Of a stretch of 64,000 bases of DNA, positions 17,138 through 24,809 are shown piece after piece (position 1 is the first letter of the stretch; the number at the start of each line of letters is the position of its first letter). Made by a program: the position numbers and the translations under genes. Origin of the DNA: Bacteroidales bacterium (GTDB taxonomy: Bacteria > Bacteroidota > Bacteroidia > Bacteroidales > UBA932); NCBI GenBank assembly GCA_017549145.1, contig JAFYVM010000050.1, forward strand, positions 27,564-91,563, read 5' to 3'. The notes beneath the pieces were generated by a model. That model did no database searches and was not told the DNA's origin. It worked only from the letters and a program-made list of their open reading frames with translations.

Positions 17138-19069
17138 ATGAAAATGAACATGAAAAAGATTATTTCTTGGGGTATGATGTTGGCAGCCGCATTTACCCTT
17201 ACAAATTGCGCAAAAGAAATGGATGCTCCAGTTCAGGAGCCAGAGTCAAATGGTTATCCATTCGAGATCGTAGCTTCTACAGTTGACACAAAGACCGTTA
17301 ACGACGGTATGTCTACTAAGTGGGCAGAAGGTGATAAGCTTAATGTTTTTCACGCTCTTGGTGATGACCCAAATTATGTAAACGATGGTGCTTTCACTGT
17401 TTCAGATGTTGAGGCAGGCGTATTCACAGGTACAATCGCAGAGGAGTTGGACGTTGAGGAAGAGTATGACTGGTTTGCTCTATATCCTTATAGCGAGCAG
17501 GTAACAACTCCTGCAGCTACATCTGCAGGCTATACTTATATTGGACATAGCAAGGGTTTGAACCAGACAGGATATGACAGCATGGCTTCTTTGAAAGGCA
17601 GCGTATGCCCTCTTTATGGTGTTCTCAAGTATGGTGGAGTAAAGCCTGAGCTTGAAATGCAGCATCTTTCATCTGTTATTGCAATCAATGTAACAAATGA
17701 CACTGATGAGCCTCTTACAATCACTACTGCTTCATTCACAGCCCCTGAGGCAATCGTAGGTTCATTCTACATTAACTTTACAGATAAGGATAATGTTGTT
17801 TATACTGCAAGTGAGGGATATTCGCTGAATACAGCTGTTGTTAATGTCACTGAGGGAACAGCTCTGGAGAAAGGTGAGTCTGCAGTTCTTTACCTTGCAA
17901 TCAAACCTTTCACAGCTGCTGCTGGTGAGAAACTTACTCTTGCAGTCAATGGATACTCTAAGGAGATCACTCTTGCAAAGAATGCAGTTTTCACGGCTGG
18001 TAAGATCAAGACTGTGAACTTCTCTTATGATACTACCGAGGCTCCTGCGGGTCCGTCTACTATTTCAGTTGCTGAGTTTCTAAACCTTAAGGATACAGCA
18101 ACAGAGTATGTCCTTACAGGTGAGATTACTAGAGTTGTCAATACATCTTATGGTAACTTTGACCTTACAGATGCGACAGGTACTGTATATGTGTACGGTT
18201 TGCTGACTCCAGAAGGTGCTTCTCAGAAGCAGTGGGCTGCAGCTGGCTTAAAGATGGGTGATGTAATTACTGTAAGGGGTAAATATAGTGTATATAATAA
18301 TAGCCCACAGATTAAGAATGCTTATTATGTGAGCCATTTAGTTGCATTTGCTGAGCCTCAGATCAACTGTGTAGATAATGTGGTAACCATGACAGCAGAA
18401 GAGGGTGCAACAATTTACTATACTATAGATGGCTCTGATCCTACTGTGGATTCATTTGAATATGTTGAGCCATTTGAAATCGAGGAAACAATAACAGTTA
18501 AGGCAATTGCTGCAGCAGATGGAAGACCATCATCTCCAATCGCTTCGAAGATCTGCGCATTCGTTGACCCTAACGGTAGTGGAGATGGTCCTGGAACTCC
18601 GTCGACTACAGCTTGCTATACATTATCTACTGCAAGTAAGCAGGGAAGCAACAGCGCTTATGCAGGTGCTTGTGATATTACGGTGGATGGAATCAAGTGG
18701 AATGTCGCTGGTAATACTCAGATAAACCCTTGGAGATTTGGTGGAAAGTCTATCACTAAAGTCGATCGAGCAATTTACACTAAGACCGCATATCCTGCAC
18801 CTCTTTCTAAAGTGGAGTTTGTTTCAGGAACACTTACTGCGACTTGGAATTCATTGACTCTTGTTTACTCAACTAATTCTGATTTCAGCAATGCTCAGAC
18901 TATGAGTGCACCATCTGTTGGAGCAAGTAAGACAATTGAATTTGTTCCAGAGGGAGGTTTCCCAGCTAATTGCTATTTCAAGTTTATTCTGAACATAACA
19001 AATACTGCAACATCGAGTAATAAGTATGTTCAGATGAAAGAGATCAAGTTCTACGGATACGATAATTGA
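17138..19069 (+). CDS. Modular surface lipoprotein (fimbrillin-like, OB-fold and chitobiase-like modules); frame continues into a nuclease after TGA
   Basis: 643 residues from the ATG at 17138. A lipoprotein signal ends with lipobox LTNC. Modules in order: a fimbrillin-like N-terminal domain (TKTVNDGMSTKWAEGDKLNV), a BOF/OB-fold-like domain (ISVAEFLNLKDTATEYVLTG onwards), a chitobiase C-terminal-like domain (TIYYTIDGSDPT), and a beta-rich module ending QMKEIKFYGYDN. It ends at TGA 19067-19069. The frame then stays open, reading an SSSGGGVGGDEPTGE linker and the nuclease at 19115-20209, so this looks like the first part of one longer protein. It is probably anchored at the cell surface. Confidence 0.85.
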   Translation: MKMNMKKIISWGMMLAAAFTLTNCAKEMDAPVQEPESNGYPFEIVASTVDTKTVNDGMSTKWAEGDKLNVFHALGDDPNYVNDGAFTVSDVEAGVFTGTIAEELDVEEEYDWFALYPYSEQVTTPAATSAGYTYIGHSKGLNQTGYDSMASLKGSVCPLYGVLKYGGVKPELEMQHLSSVIAINVTNDTDEPLTITTASFTAPEAIVGSFYINFTDKDNVVYTASEGYSLNTAVVNVTEGTALEKGESAVLYLAIKPFTAAAGEKLTLAVNGYSKEITLAKNAVFTAGKIKTVNFSYDTTEAPAGPSTISVAEFLNLKDTATEYVLTGEITRVVNTSYGNFDLTDATGTVYVYGLLTPEGASQKQWAAAGLKMGDVITVRGKYSVYNNSPQIKNAYYVSHLVAFAEPQINCVDNVVTMTAEEGATIYYTIDGSDPTVDSFEYVEPFEIEETITVKAIAAADGRPSSPIASKICAFVDPNGSGDGPGTPSTTACYTLSTASKQGSNSAYAGACDITVDGIKWNVAGNTQINPWRFGGKSITKVDRAIYTKTAYPAPLSKVEFVSGTLTATWNSLTLVYSTNSDFSNAQTMSAPSVGASKTIEFVPEGGFPANCYFKFILNITNTATSSNKYVQMKEIKFYGYDN

Positions 19070-19114
19070 TCATCATCCGGCGGAGGCGTCGGAGGTGATG
19101 AGCCTACAGGCGAA

Positions 19115-20209
19115 GTGCCAGCCGCGACGGTAACTACCGGAAGTGCAAATATCAAGAGTTCGACAGAGGTGACTCTGTCGGGCTCTTTTGCTGACGCGAC
19201 AGCAACGCCGACGGAGGTGGGTTTTTATTATGGAACTTCCTCTAATCCAACTTCAGGTAAGTCAGTGAGTACGACTTCCAGCTCGTTTTCACTTGCTTTG
19301 ACTGGCCTGCAGGAAAATACAAAATACTATTATTGTGCATATGTCAAGGTCGCTGGTACTGGAACTTATACTGGTACAGTCAATCTTTTCAAAGGTGAAG
19401 TAAAGAGCTTTACAACTCTTTCTGAATCAGAGGATGACCCTGTCGAACCATCTGTAAATCAGTCATGGCTTGAACTCCCTGGTGCGGTAAATAATAGCAA
19501 TTATCTGGTGAATACGTACTATGATGGTTCTAACCGCAACTACACTCATCTATATGACAAATCAACCTATACTTCTCTTTGGACTGCATATCATCTCAAC
19601 AGCAGCCACATGGGAAGCTATAGCAGACCTAACTCATGGAGTTTCAGTCCAGCTATCAGCGAGAGTCTTCAGGTGAATTTGACAGATAGAAGCTACAATG
19701 ATAACTATTCACGCGGTCATATGATTCCGAATGCGTCGCGTAATGGTAACAGGACAATGCAGTTGCAGACCTTCTATGTCACCAATTCTGTTCCGCAGAT
19801 TCAGGACAACTTCAATGGTGGTATATGGCAGAATCTTGAAGCGGCTCTTCAGGAAATTGCAGAGTCTGAAGAAATCTATATTGTGACAGGAGTCGCTTTC
19901 AATAAGGTTGGTGAGTCCAAGACAATAAAGTATACAACAGCTAAGGATGACACTAAGAAGGTGCCAGTTCCTAACTACTTCTATAAGGTGGTGCTTAAGG
20001 TTGAGAAGTCGGGCACAACGATTACTTCAGCCAGCACAATCGGCTTCTGGTTTGAGCATAAGACCTATAGTGGAAGTTATACTAATTATGCGTTTTCGGT
20101 GGATCAGATCGAGCAGTGGACCGGAATGGATTTCTTTGTGAATCTGCCTGATAATGTAGAATCCTCAGCCGAATCCAATGGCAACTGGTCGACTTTTCGG
20201 AGTTTCTAG
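19115..20209 (+). CDS. Fibronectin-like module plus NucA-type endonuclease, same frame as upstream lipoprotein, split by TGA
   Basis: The open frame after the TGA runs 19070-20209; the first usual start in it is GTG 19115 (364 residues). It holds a Bacteroidetes-type fibronectin-like module (about 5-101, VTTGSANIKSSTEVTLSGSF and TKYYYCAYV). The nuclease domain spans about 117-364 with catalytic SRGHMIPNASR (His about 202). No signal peptide is present, although the paralogue at 15816 is exported. No ribosome-binding site with an in-frame ATG exists; the ATG at 19098 is out of frame. So this is either the distal half of a gene broken by a nonsense mutation or a readthrough product. Confidence 0.75.
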   Translation: MPAATVTTGSANIKSSTEVTLSGSFADATATPTEVGFYYGTSSNPTSGKSVSTTSSSFSLALTGLQENTKYYYCAYVKVAGTGTYTGTVNLFKGEVKSFTTLSESEDDPVEPSVNQSWLELPGAVNNSNYLVNTYYDGSNRNYTHLYDKSTYTSLWTAYHLNSSHMGSYSRPNSWSFSPAISESLQVNLTDRSYNDNYSRGHMIPNASRNGNRTMQLQTFYVTNSVPQIQDNFNGGIWQNLEAALQEIAESEEIYIVTGVAFNKVGESKTIKYTTAKDDTKKVPVPNYFYKVVLKVEKSGTTITSASTIGFWFEHKTYSGSYTNYAFSVDQIEQWTGMDFFVNLPDNVESSAESNGNWSTFRSF

Positions 20210-20224
20210 TCGTCCCAATAAATA

Positions 20225-20274
20225 AGCATCGTCACTGAAATCCAATGCGATTTTTCTGTGACGATGCTATTTTG
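20225..20274. terminator. Intrinsic terminator between the convergent nuclease and NigD-like genes
   Basis: AGCATCGTCAC (20225-20235) pairs with GTGACGATGCT (20258-20268). The loop is 22 bases and ATTTTG follows on the plus strand. It probably serves the plus-strand nuclease gene. Confidence 0.75.
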
Positions 20275-20292
20275 TTATCATCCGAGGAATTA

Positions 20293-21117
20293 CTACTTAA
20301 GAGGTGCTGTCTTAGTGGTAAGTTTTAGCGGAACCTGCTCAAAATTGGTCTTATTGTAGGTCAATGTTCCTGATTTTGAAATTACCTCTGTAAGCCAGTT
20401 GTTCTGAGTATCTGTTACGTGCTCTACCCAGTTGATTGAAAGTTCTGCTTCAGATTCTGTAATGATGTCTGAGAGCTGGAAGCTAACATATCCGCCAGTA
20501 AGTCCCCACTGGATCATATCTGTGCTCTGTATCTGAGTCTGGTCTTCTAGTTTTCCGCCCTCTTCTGTTTCCTTGCCAGCTAGAGTCTCGCCGTAAGCAT
20601 TGTGTCTGAGAGTGAGGGTGTATTTTCCGGTACCGACCTCTGCTGGAGAATAAAGAAGATTTACCATGTGCTTCCTGTCTTCCAACTTAGGGCTGTACTG
20701 AATTTCAAATACGACATATAGATTGAGATAGCCGCCTGCTACCCAGGCGTAATCAATCGTAATAGGGTCATTGATTGTCTTCTCAGGATCAGCAGCGGCA
20801 TCTTCAAGTGTTATGGGTGCCTTAGTAAGTACTTCAGATAGATATGCCACTCTTACGTCGTATCCGTTCTCCACGCCCTCAGTCTTATTAAGTACATCAC
20901 ACTGCATGATGGCTCTTTTAATACCGATAAAGTCCTGTCCAGTAGTGTTCTCTACGATTGTAAACTCATTTCCCTGGTCACTGATAAACTTATCTCCGAC
21001 AAAGTTACCCATAGTAAGGTTGCCGTACATAAGTGTATTGTCTTTTTTGCATGATGCAAAAACAAATGAAACTGCAGCTAATAGCGCAAATGCAATAAAT
21101 CTAGTCTTTCTAGCCAT
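20293..21117 (-). CDS. NigD-like lipoprotein
   Basis: 274 residues with lipoprotein signal (FALLAAVSFVFASC). The pattern of an N-terminal SDQGNEFTIVENTTG strand pair, then the hydrophobic IKRAIMQCDVLNKTEGVENG region and a longer C-terminal beta domain recalls the NigD-like family, named after a putative immunity protein of a Porphyromonas/Prevotella bacteriocin. The true role of the family is not established. It starts 19 bases after the fur-like gene and is probably co-transcribed with it. No promoter box was found between them. Confidence 0.65.
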   Translation of the reverse strand: MARKTRFIAFALLAAVSFVFASCKKDNTLMYGNLTMGNFVGDKFISDQGNEFTIVENTTGQDFIGIKRAIMQCDVLNKTEGVENGYDVRVAYLSEVLTKAPITLEDAAADPEKTINDPITIDYAWVAGGYLNLYVVFEIQYSPKLEDRKHMVNLLYSPAEVGTGKYTLTLRHNAYGETLAGKETEEGGKLEDQTQIQSTDMIQWGLTGGYVSFQLSDIITESEAELSINWVEHVTDTQNNWLTEVISKSGTLTYNKTNFEQVPLKLTTKTAPLK

Positions 21118-21136
21118 TTAAGTATATGTTATAAAA

Positions 21137-21586
21137 TTAAACCATGTATTTCTTGCGGTTTGGACGACCTACAATCTGTATGTCTATGCTCTCCACCTTA
21201 TAGCCCTTGAACCTTTTGCGTCCAAGTAGAGTGTGTATCGCAGCAGCAAGATCGTCGTCCAGCACATCCTTGAAGGTGTGATTTTCCTTGTCATAGAAAT
21301 GTGCATGGTAGAAGGTGTTTACATCAAAGTACATCTTGTTGTTCGAGCTCAATCTGTGGTGGTATACACCAAGCATGGCCAGTTGAGTCAAGATGTTATA
21401 TACTGATGCAACTGTAACTTTGGCCTTTCCTTGAGCCAAAATCTCTTCTGTAACCATATCTGCAGATGCATGTCCTAGAACTATCATGGCCTCATGCACA
21501 GCAAGCCTTTGTGGGGTTGCTTTCAGGGAATGCTTCTTAAGCAGTTGTTTGAACTCTTCCAGAGTCGGGCACTTCTGTGTTTGCAT
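21137..21586 (-). CDS. Fur-family transcriptional regulator lacking the structural zinc cysteines
   Basis: 149 residues from the ATG at 21584-21586, which lies downstream of a consensus promoter. The winged helix is at about 10-85 (SLKATPQRLAVHEAMIVLGH, then VTVASVYNILTQLAMLGVYH). The dimerisation domain keeps the regulatory metal ligands in MYFDVNTFYHAHFYDKENHT. The only cysteine is Cys6, so both CxxC motifs that bind structural zinc in typical Fur/PerR are absent. It resembles PerR/Irr-like members most. The neighbouring trxB and SDR hint at redox or metal stress, but this is inference. Confidence 0.85.
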   Translation of the reverse strand: MQTQKCPTLEEFKQLLKKHSLKATPQRLAVHEAMIVLGHASADMVTEEILAQGKAKVTVASVYNILTQLAMLGVYHHRLSSNNKMYFDVNTFYHAHFYDKENHTFKDVLDDDLAAAIHTLLGRKRFKGYKVESIDIQIVGRPNRKKYMV

Positions 21587-21607
21587 ATGTTTTATTGTTT
21601 GAGGCTG

Positions 21608-21638
21608 CAAAGATATTAATAATTTGGAAAAATTCAAA
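21608..21638 (-). promoter_or_regulatory. Consensus promoter of the fur-like gene
   Basis: On the minus strand TTTG (21638-21635), 19-base spacer, TATCTTTG (21615-21608). This is one of the two best promoter matches in the window. Confidence 0.8.
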
Positions 21639-21641
21639 ATT
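21621..21641. promoter_or_regulatory. Palindrome over the fur-like promoter, candidate Fur-family operator
   Basis: AATTTGGAA-AAA-TTCAAAATT, two 9-base arms with one mismatch. It covers the -33 box and half of the spacer, where a bound repressor would block polymerase. The size suits a Fur-family site. Confidence 0.5.
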
Positions 21642-21685
21642 GGGAAAAATAAGAGTTCTTTTACAGCTAATTGCGGAATTTTTGG

Positions 21686-21693
21686 TATTTTTG
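21686..21693 (+). promoter_or_regulatory. -7 promoter box of the SDR gene
   Basis: TATTTTTG, 25 bases before the ATG at 21719. It is divergent from the fur-like promoter. Confidence 0.55.
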
Positions 21694-21718
21694 CGGCCGT
21701 TTTGAATTGCGCACACAT

Positions 21719-22531
21719 ATGAAAAAGAGATTCAGGAATTATGAGACTTATGCCCTAGTGACTGGCGCGGCGTCAGGAATGGGTAGAATTTATTCACTTC
21801 GCCTTGCAGAAAAGGGATATAACGTAATCCTTGTTGATATCAATGCAAAGGGACTTGAGGAAACAGAGGCCTTGATCAGATCATCTGTTCAGGAGGTTAA
21901 GATACTTCCAATTGTTCAGGATCTTTCAGCTTTGGATGCAGCTGATCAGATTTTTGAAAAGACAGAGGCTGCAGGTTGCCAGGTAGAGGTTCTGGTGAAT
22001 AATGCTGGCATAATGTATTGTCAGGGTATTGCTGAGACTTCTGAGCGTATGCTCAAGCTAATTATGATGGTGCACATGAATACTCCTTTGATGCTTTGCC
22101 GCAAGTATGTGACAGGTATGAAGGAGCGTAAATGTGGATACATCCTTAACATCTCCTCTTTGGCAGCTTGGATGTCTTGGCCTGGAATTGGAATGTACGG
22201 CAACACCAAGCGTTTCGTAAGAGATTATTCTCGCGAGCTTAGAATTGAGTGTCAGAAGACAGGAGTCAGCGTGACCAATGCATATTTTGGAGCTGTTGAT
22301 ACTCCGCTTATTCCGCTTAAGGAGAGTCTCCGCAAGCTAGCAAGAGGCCTTGCAGTCATGATTACACCTGAGAAGGCAGTGAAGAGAGCGTTGAATGCAA
22401 CATTCAGAAGACGTAGAGGTACTATGCCAGGCTTCTTGAATAAGCTCTTCTGGCCGTTCATTGTGATTCTTCCTGACTGTCTTTTAGGTTGGGTTTACAG
22501 AAAGGCGAAGCCTTATCTGATGAACGTCTAA
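21719..22531 (+). CDS. Short-chain dehydrogenase/reductase
   Basis: 270 residues from ATG 21719, just after the promoter box. The nucleotide-binding TGAASGMG motif is at about 12-19, VNNAGIM follows, the catalytic Ser is in ILNISSLAAWM, and the YxxxK pair is in MYGNTKRF. The acidic residue in VDINAKG after beta-2 suggests NAD(H) preference. The substrate is unknown. It precedes trxB by 40 bases, but trxB has its own promoter box. The basic, hydrophobic C-terminus (LFWPFIVILPDCLLGWVYRK) suggests membrane association. Confidence 0.85.
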   Translation: MKKRFRNYETYALVTGAASGMGRIYSLRLAEKGYNVILVDINAKGLEETEALIRSSVQEVKILPIVQDLSALDAADQIFEKTEAAGCQVEVLVNNAGIMYCQGIAETSERMLKLIMMVHMNTPLMLCRKYVTGMKERKCGYILNISSLAAWMSWPGIGMYGNTKRFVRDYSRELRIECQKTGVSVTNAYFGAVDTPLIPLKESLRKLARGLAVMITPEKAVKRALNATFRRRRGTMPGFLNKLFWPFIVILPDCLLGWVYRKAKPYLMNV

Positions 22532-22540
22532 AAAAAGTTG

Positions 22541-22548
22541 TATATTTG
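22541..22548 (+). promoter_or_regulatory. -7 promoter box of trxB
   Basis: TATATTTG, 23 bases before the trxB ATG. Confidence 0.6.
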
Positions 22549-22571
22549 TAGGTTGTACTAGATTTACAGAG

Positions 22572-23495
22572 ATGGGAAATATTAAATGCCTTATAATCGG
22601 TGGTGGTCCTGCAGGATACACAGCTGCCATATATGCTGCAAGAGCAGATATGGCTCCAGTTGTATATGAGGGTGTTCAGCCAGGAGGTCAGTTGACCACT
22701 ACCACTGATATTGAGAATTATCCTGGATTCGAGAATGGAATCCTTGGTCAGACACTTATGGACACAATGAGGGCTCAGGCAGTTCGCCTCGGTGCTGATG
22801 TCCGTATAGGCTCAATCTCCTCTGTGGATCTTTCTGAGCGTCCGTTCAAGGTTGTGGTAGATGGAGGTGAGCAGCTGCTTGCTGAAACCCTGATTATTGC
22901 CACAGGTGCTACAGCCAAGTATCTTGGACTTCCTTCAGAGACTAAGTTCAAAGGTCTTGGTGTGTCAGCGTGTGCAACCTGCGACGGATTCTTCTACAGA
23001 AAGAAAGTCGTTGCTGTTGTTGGTGGAGGTGATACAGCATGCGAGGAGGCTACATATCTTGCCGGTCTTTGCAAGAAGGTATATATGATCGTTCGTCGAG
23101 ATGTTCTTAGAGCTTCTGAGGCTATGCAGGAGCGTGTGAAGAACACTGAGAATATCGAGATCCTTTGGAATTGCAACACTCAGGAGGTTCTCGGAGATGA
23201 GTATGGCGTAACAGGAGTTCGTGTTGAACGAAAGGATGGGGAGGTGTTTGATATTGCTTTGGATGGTTTCTTCCTCGCAATCGGACATCATCCTAATTCA
23301 GAGCTCTTCAGCCAGTGGGTGAATGTCGATAAGGAAGGATATATCATCACTGACGGCAAGACATCACAGACAAATATCGAGGGCGTTTTTGCTGCAGGTG
23401 ATGTTCAGGATCCGATTTATCGCCAGGCGATTACTGCTGCTGCATCCGGATGCCGTGCTGCTCTTGATGCAGAGAAGTTCCTTAAGATGAAATAA
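22572..23495 (+). CDS. trxB: Thioredoxin-disulfide reductase
   Basis: Cytoplasmic FAD enzyme that reduces thioredoxin with NADPH. 307 residues. The FAD-binding GGGPAGYTAAIYAARA is at about 10-25, the redox-active CATC at 134-137, the NADPH-binding VVGGGDTACEEA next, and the C-terminal FAD motif is GVFAAGDVQD. bamD starts 15 bases later and is probably in the same transcript. Confidence 0.97.
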   Translation: MGNIKCLIIGGGPAGYTAAIYAARADMAPVVYEGVQPGGQLTTTTDIENYPGFENGILGQTLMDTMRAQAVRLGADVRIGSISSVDLSERPFKVVVDGGEQLLAETLIIATGATAKYLGLPSETKFKGLGVSACATCDGFFYRKKVVAVVGGGDTACEEATYLAGLCKKVYMIVRRDVLRASEAMQERVKNTENIEILWNCNTQEVLGDEYGVTGVRVERKDGEVFDIALDGFFLAIGHHPNSELFSQWVNVDKEGYIITDGKTSQTNIEGVFAAGDVQDPIYRQAITAAASGCRAALDAEKFLKMK

Positions 23496-23510
23496 TACAT
23501 ATTATATAAG

Positions 23511-24419
23511 ATGAAATTCAGAAACATAATTCTTGCGGTTCTAGCCGTAATTTCAATGTCTTCATGTAAGTCGCAGTATGAGTTGCTCCTTAGCAGCAAT
23601 GATACTGATGCCAAATACAAGGCTGCATTTGAGTATTTCAACAATAAGAAATATAGTAGAGCTGCGACTTTGTTTGAGTCTTTGGCTGCACTTACAGATG
23701 GTACTGACCGCGATGACACTGTGAGATTCTATTGGGGACTCAGCAACTATAATTTCAAGGATTACTATACAGCAGAGACTAACTTCCAGCAGTTCGCCGA
23801 AAGCTATCCAAGAAGCCCATTTGCTTCTCAGGCAAGATATCTACGTCTGGACTGTCTCTATCGTTCGACCCTCAGATATGAACTTGATCAGCAGCCTACA
23901 TATAAGGCGATGAGCGCAATATCTGAGTATATGCTTGAGTATCCTGATAATGAGAATATGCAGGTTTGTAAGGATATGCTTGAGGAACTCGGTGAGCGAC
24001 TTGACAGAAAGGCATATGAGGCAGCTAAGCTTTACTACAAGATGGAGGACTACCTTGCATCGCATGTAGCATTCCGTAATGTGCTTAAGGATGATGCAGA
24101 GAATATGTATCGTGAAGATATCCTTTATTATATCGCGATGTCATCTTATAAGTATGCTTACCTAAGTGTTCCGTCAAAGCAGAAAGAGAGATATCTCTCA
24201 TTCATCGATGATTATTATAACTTTATCGGTGAACTTCCGGATTCACATTATCGCAAGGAACTTGACGCAATTTATGCTAAGGCTCAGAAGGCTCTAGGAA
24301 AGCGCGGAGTACAGACAGGTGATGATAGCTCCGAGAAGGAGTTTGCAAAAGAAAGAGCAAAACTTGAGAAGGCTAGAGCTAAGGCCGAGAAGGAAGCAGC
24401 TCAAAAAGTTGCAAAATAA
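23511..24419 (+). CDS. bamD: Outer-membrane protein assembly factor BamD, lipoprotein
   Basis: 302 residues. Lipobox MSSC is followed by TPR-like helical repeats (AAFEYFNNKKYSRAATLFES; FQQFAESYPRSPFASQARYL), the hallmark of BamD/YfiO. It works with BamA, encoded at 32394, to insert beta-barrel proteins. The extended C-terminus from about 270 is Lys/Glu/Ala-rich (ERAKLEKARAKAEKEA) and likely a flexible charged helix. The downstream neighbour rpoZ matches the conserved Bacteroidetes order. Confidence 0.9.
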   Translation: MKFRNIILAVLAVISMSSCKSQYELLLSSNDTDAKYKAAFEYFNNKKYSRAATLFESLAALTDGTDRDDTVRFYWGLSNYNFKDYYTAETNFQQFAESYPRSPFASQARYLRLDCLYRSTLRYELDQQPTYKAMSAISEYMLEYPDNENMQVCKDMLEELGERLDRKAYEAAKLYYKMEDYLASHVAFRNVLKDDAENMYREDILYYIAMSSYKYAYLSVPSKQKERYLSFIDDYYNFIGELPDSHYRKELDAIYAKAQKALGKRGVQTGDDSSEKEFAKERAKLEKARAKAEKEAAQKVAK

Positions 24420-24479
24420 TTGAAACCCGAGTGAAATTCGGCGGTATAATAAAGTAGAGAGAAATAAACTTTATAAAAA

Positions 24480-24803
24480 ATGGCAAATAAGAAAACACCA
24501 GTAAACACTCTTACAAGAGACCTTAACACATTGGCTGCGCCAACTGGAAACATCTATGAGACTGTAGTTATCCTTTCAAAGAGAGCAAACCAGATCGCAA
24601 TTGCAGAGAAGAAGGAGCTTACAAGAAAGCTTGAGGATTTCAAGAACGATCGTGACACTATGGAGGAGGTATTTGAGAATCGTGAGCAGATCGAGATCTC
24701 AAAGTACTATGAGAGACAGCCAAAGCCAAGCCTTGTTGCTATCGAGGAGTTCAAGGAAGGCGAGGTTTCATACAGAATGGCTAAGCGCGAGGATAACGAG
24801 TAG
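24480..24803 (+). CDS. rpoZ: DNA-directed RNA polymerase omega subunit, Bacteroidetes type
   Basis: 107 residues. The segment TGNIYETVVILSKRANQIAI is the omega/Rpb6 signature helix. Acidic and charged helices follow (FENREQIEISKYYE). Omega stabilises the beta-prime subunit. Its ATG lies in an A-rich stretch 60 bases after bamD, and recN begins 6 bases after its stop. Confidence 0.92.
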   Translation: MANKKTPVNTLTRDLNTLAAPTGNIYETVVILSKRANQIAIAEKKELTRKLEDFKNDRDTMEEVFENREQIEISKYYERQPKPSLVAIEEFKEGEVSYRMAKREDNE

Positions 24804-24809
24804 TATCCT

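Noticed and set aside
17138-20209. TGA as a sense codon throughout the genome
   Set aside because: ftsI ends in TGA overlapping the murE start, and dxs ends in TGA at its expected length, so TGA is a normal stop. Only a local event can explain the nuclease frame.
24420-24479. Riboswitch or leader hairpin before rpoZ
   Set aside because: Only a four-base stem (CCGA/TCGG) is visible with no T-tract or conserved aptamer pattern.
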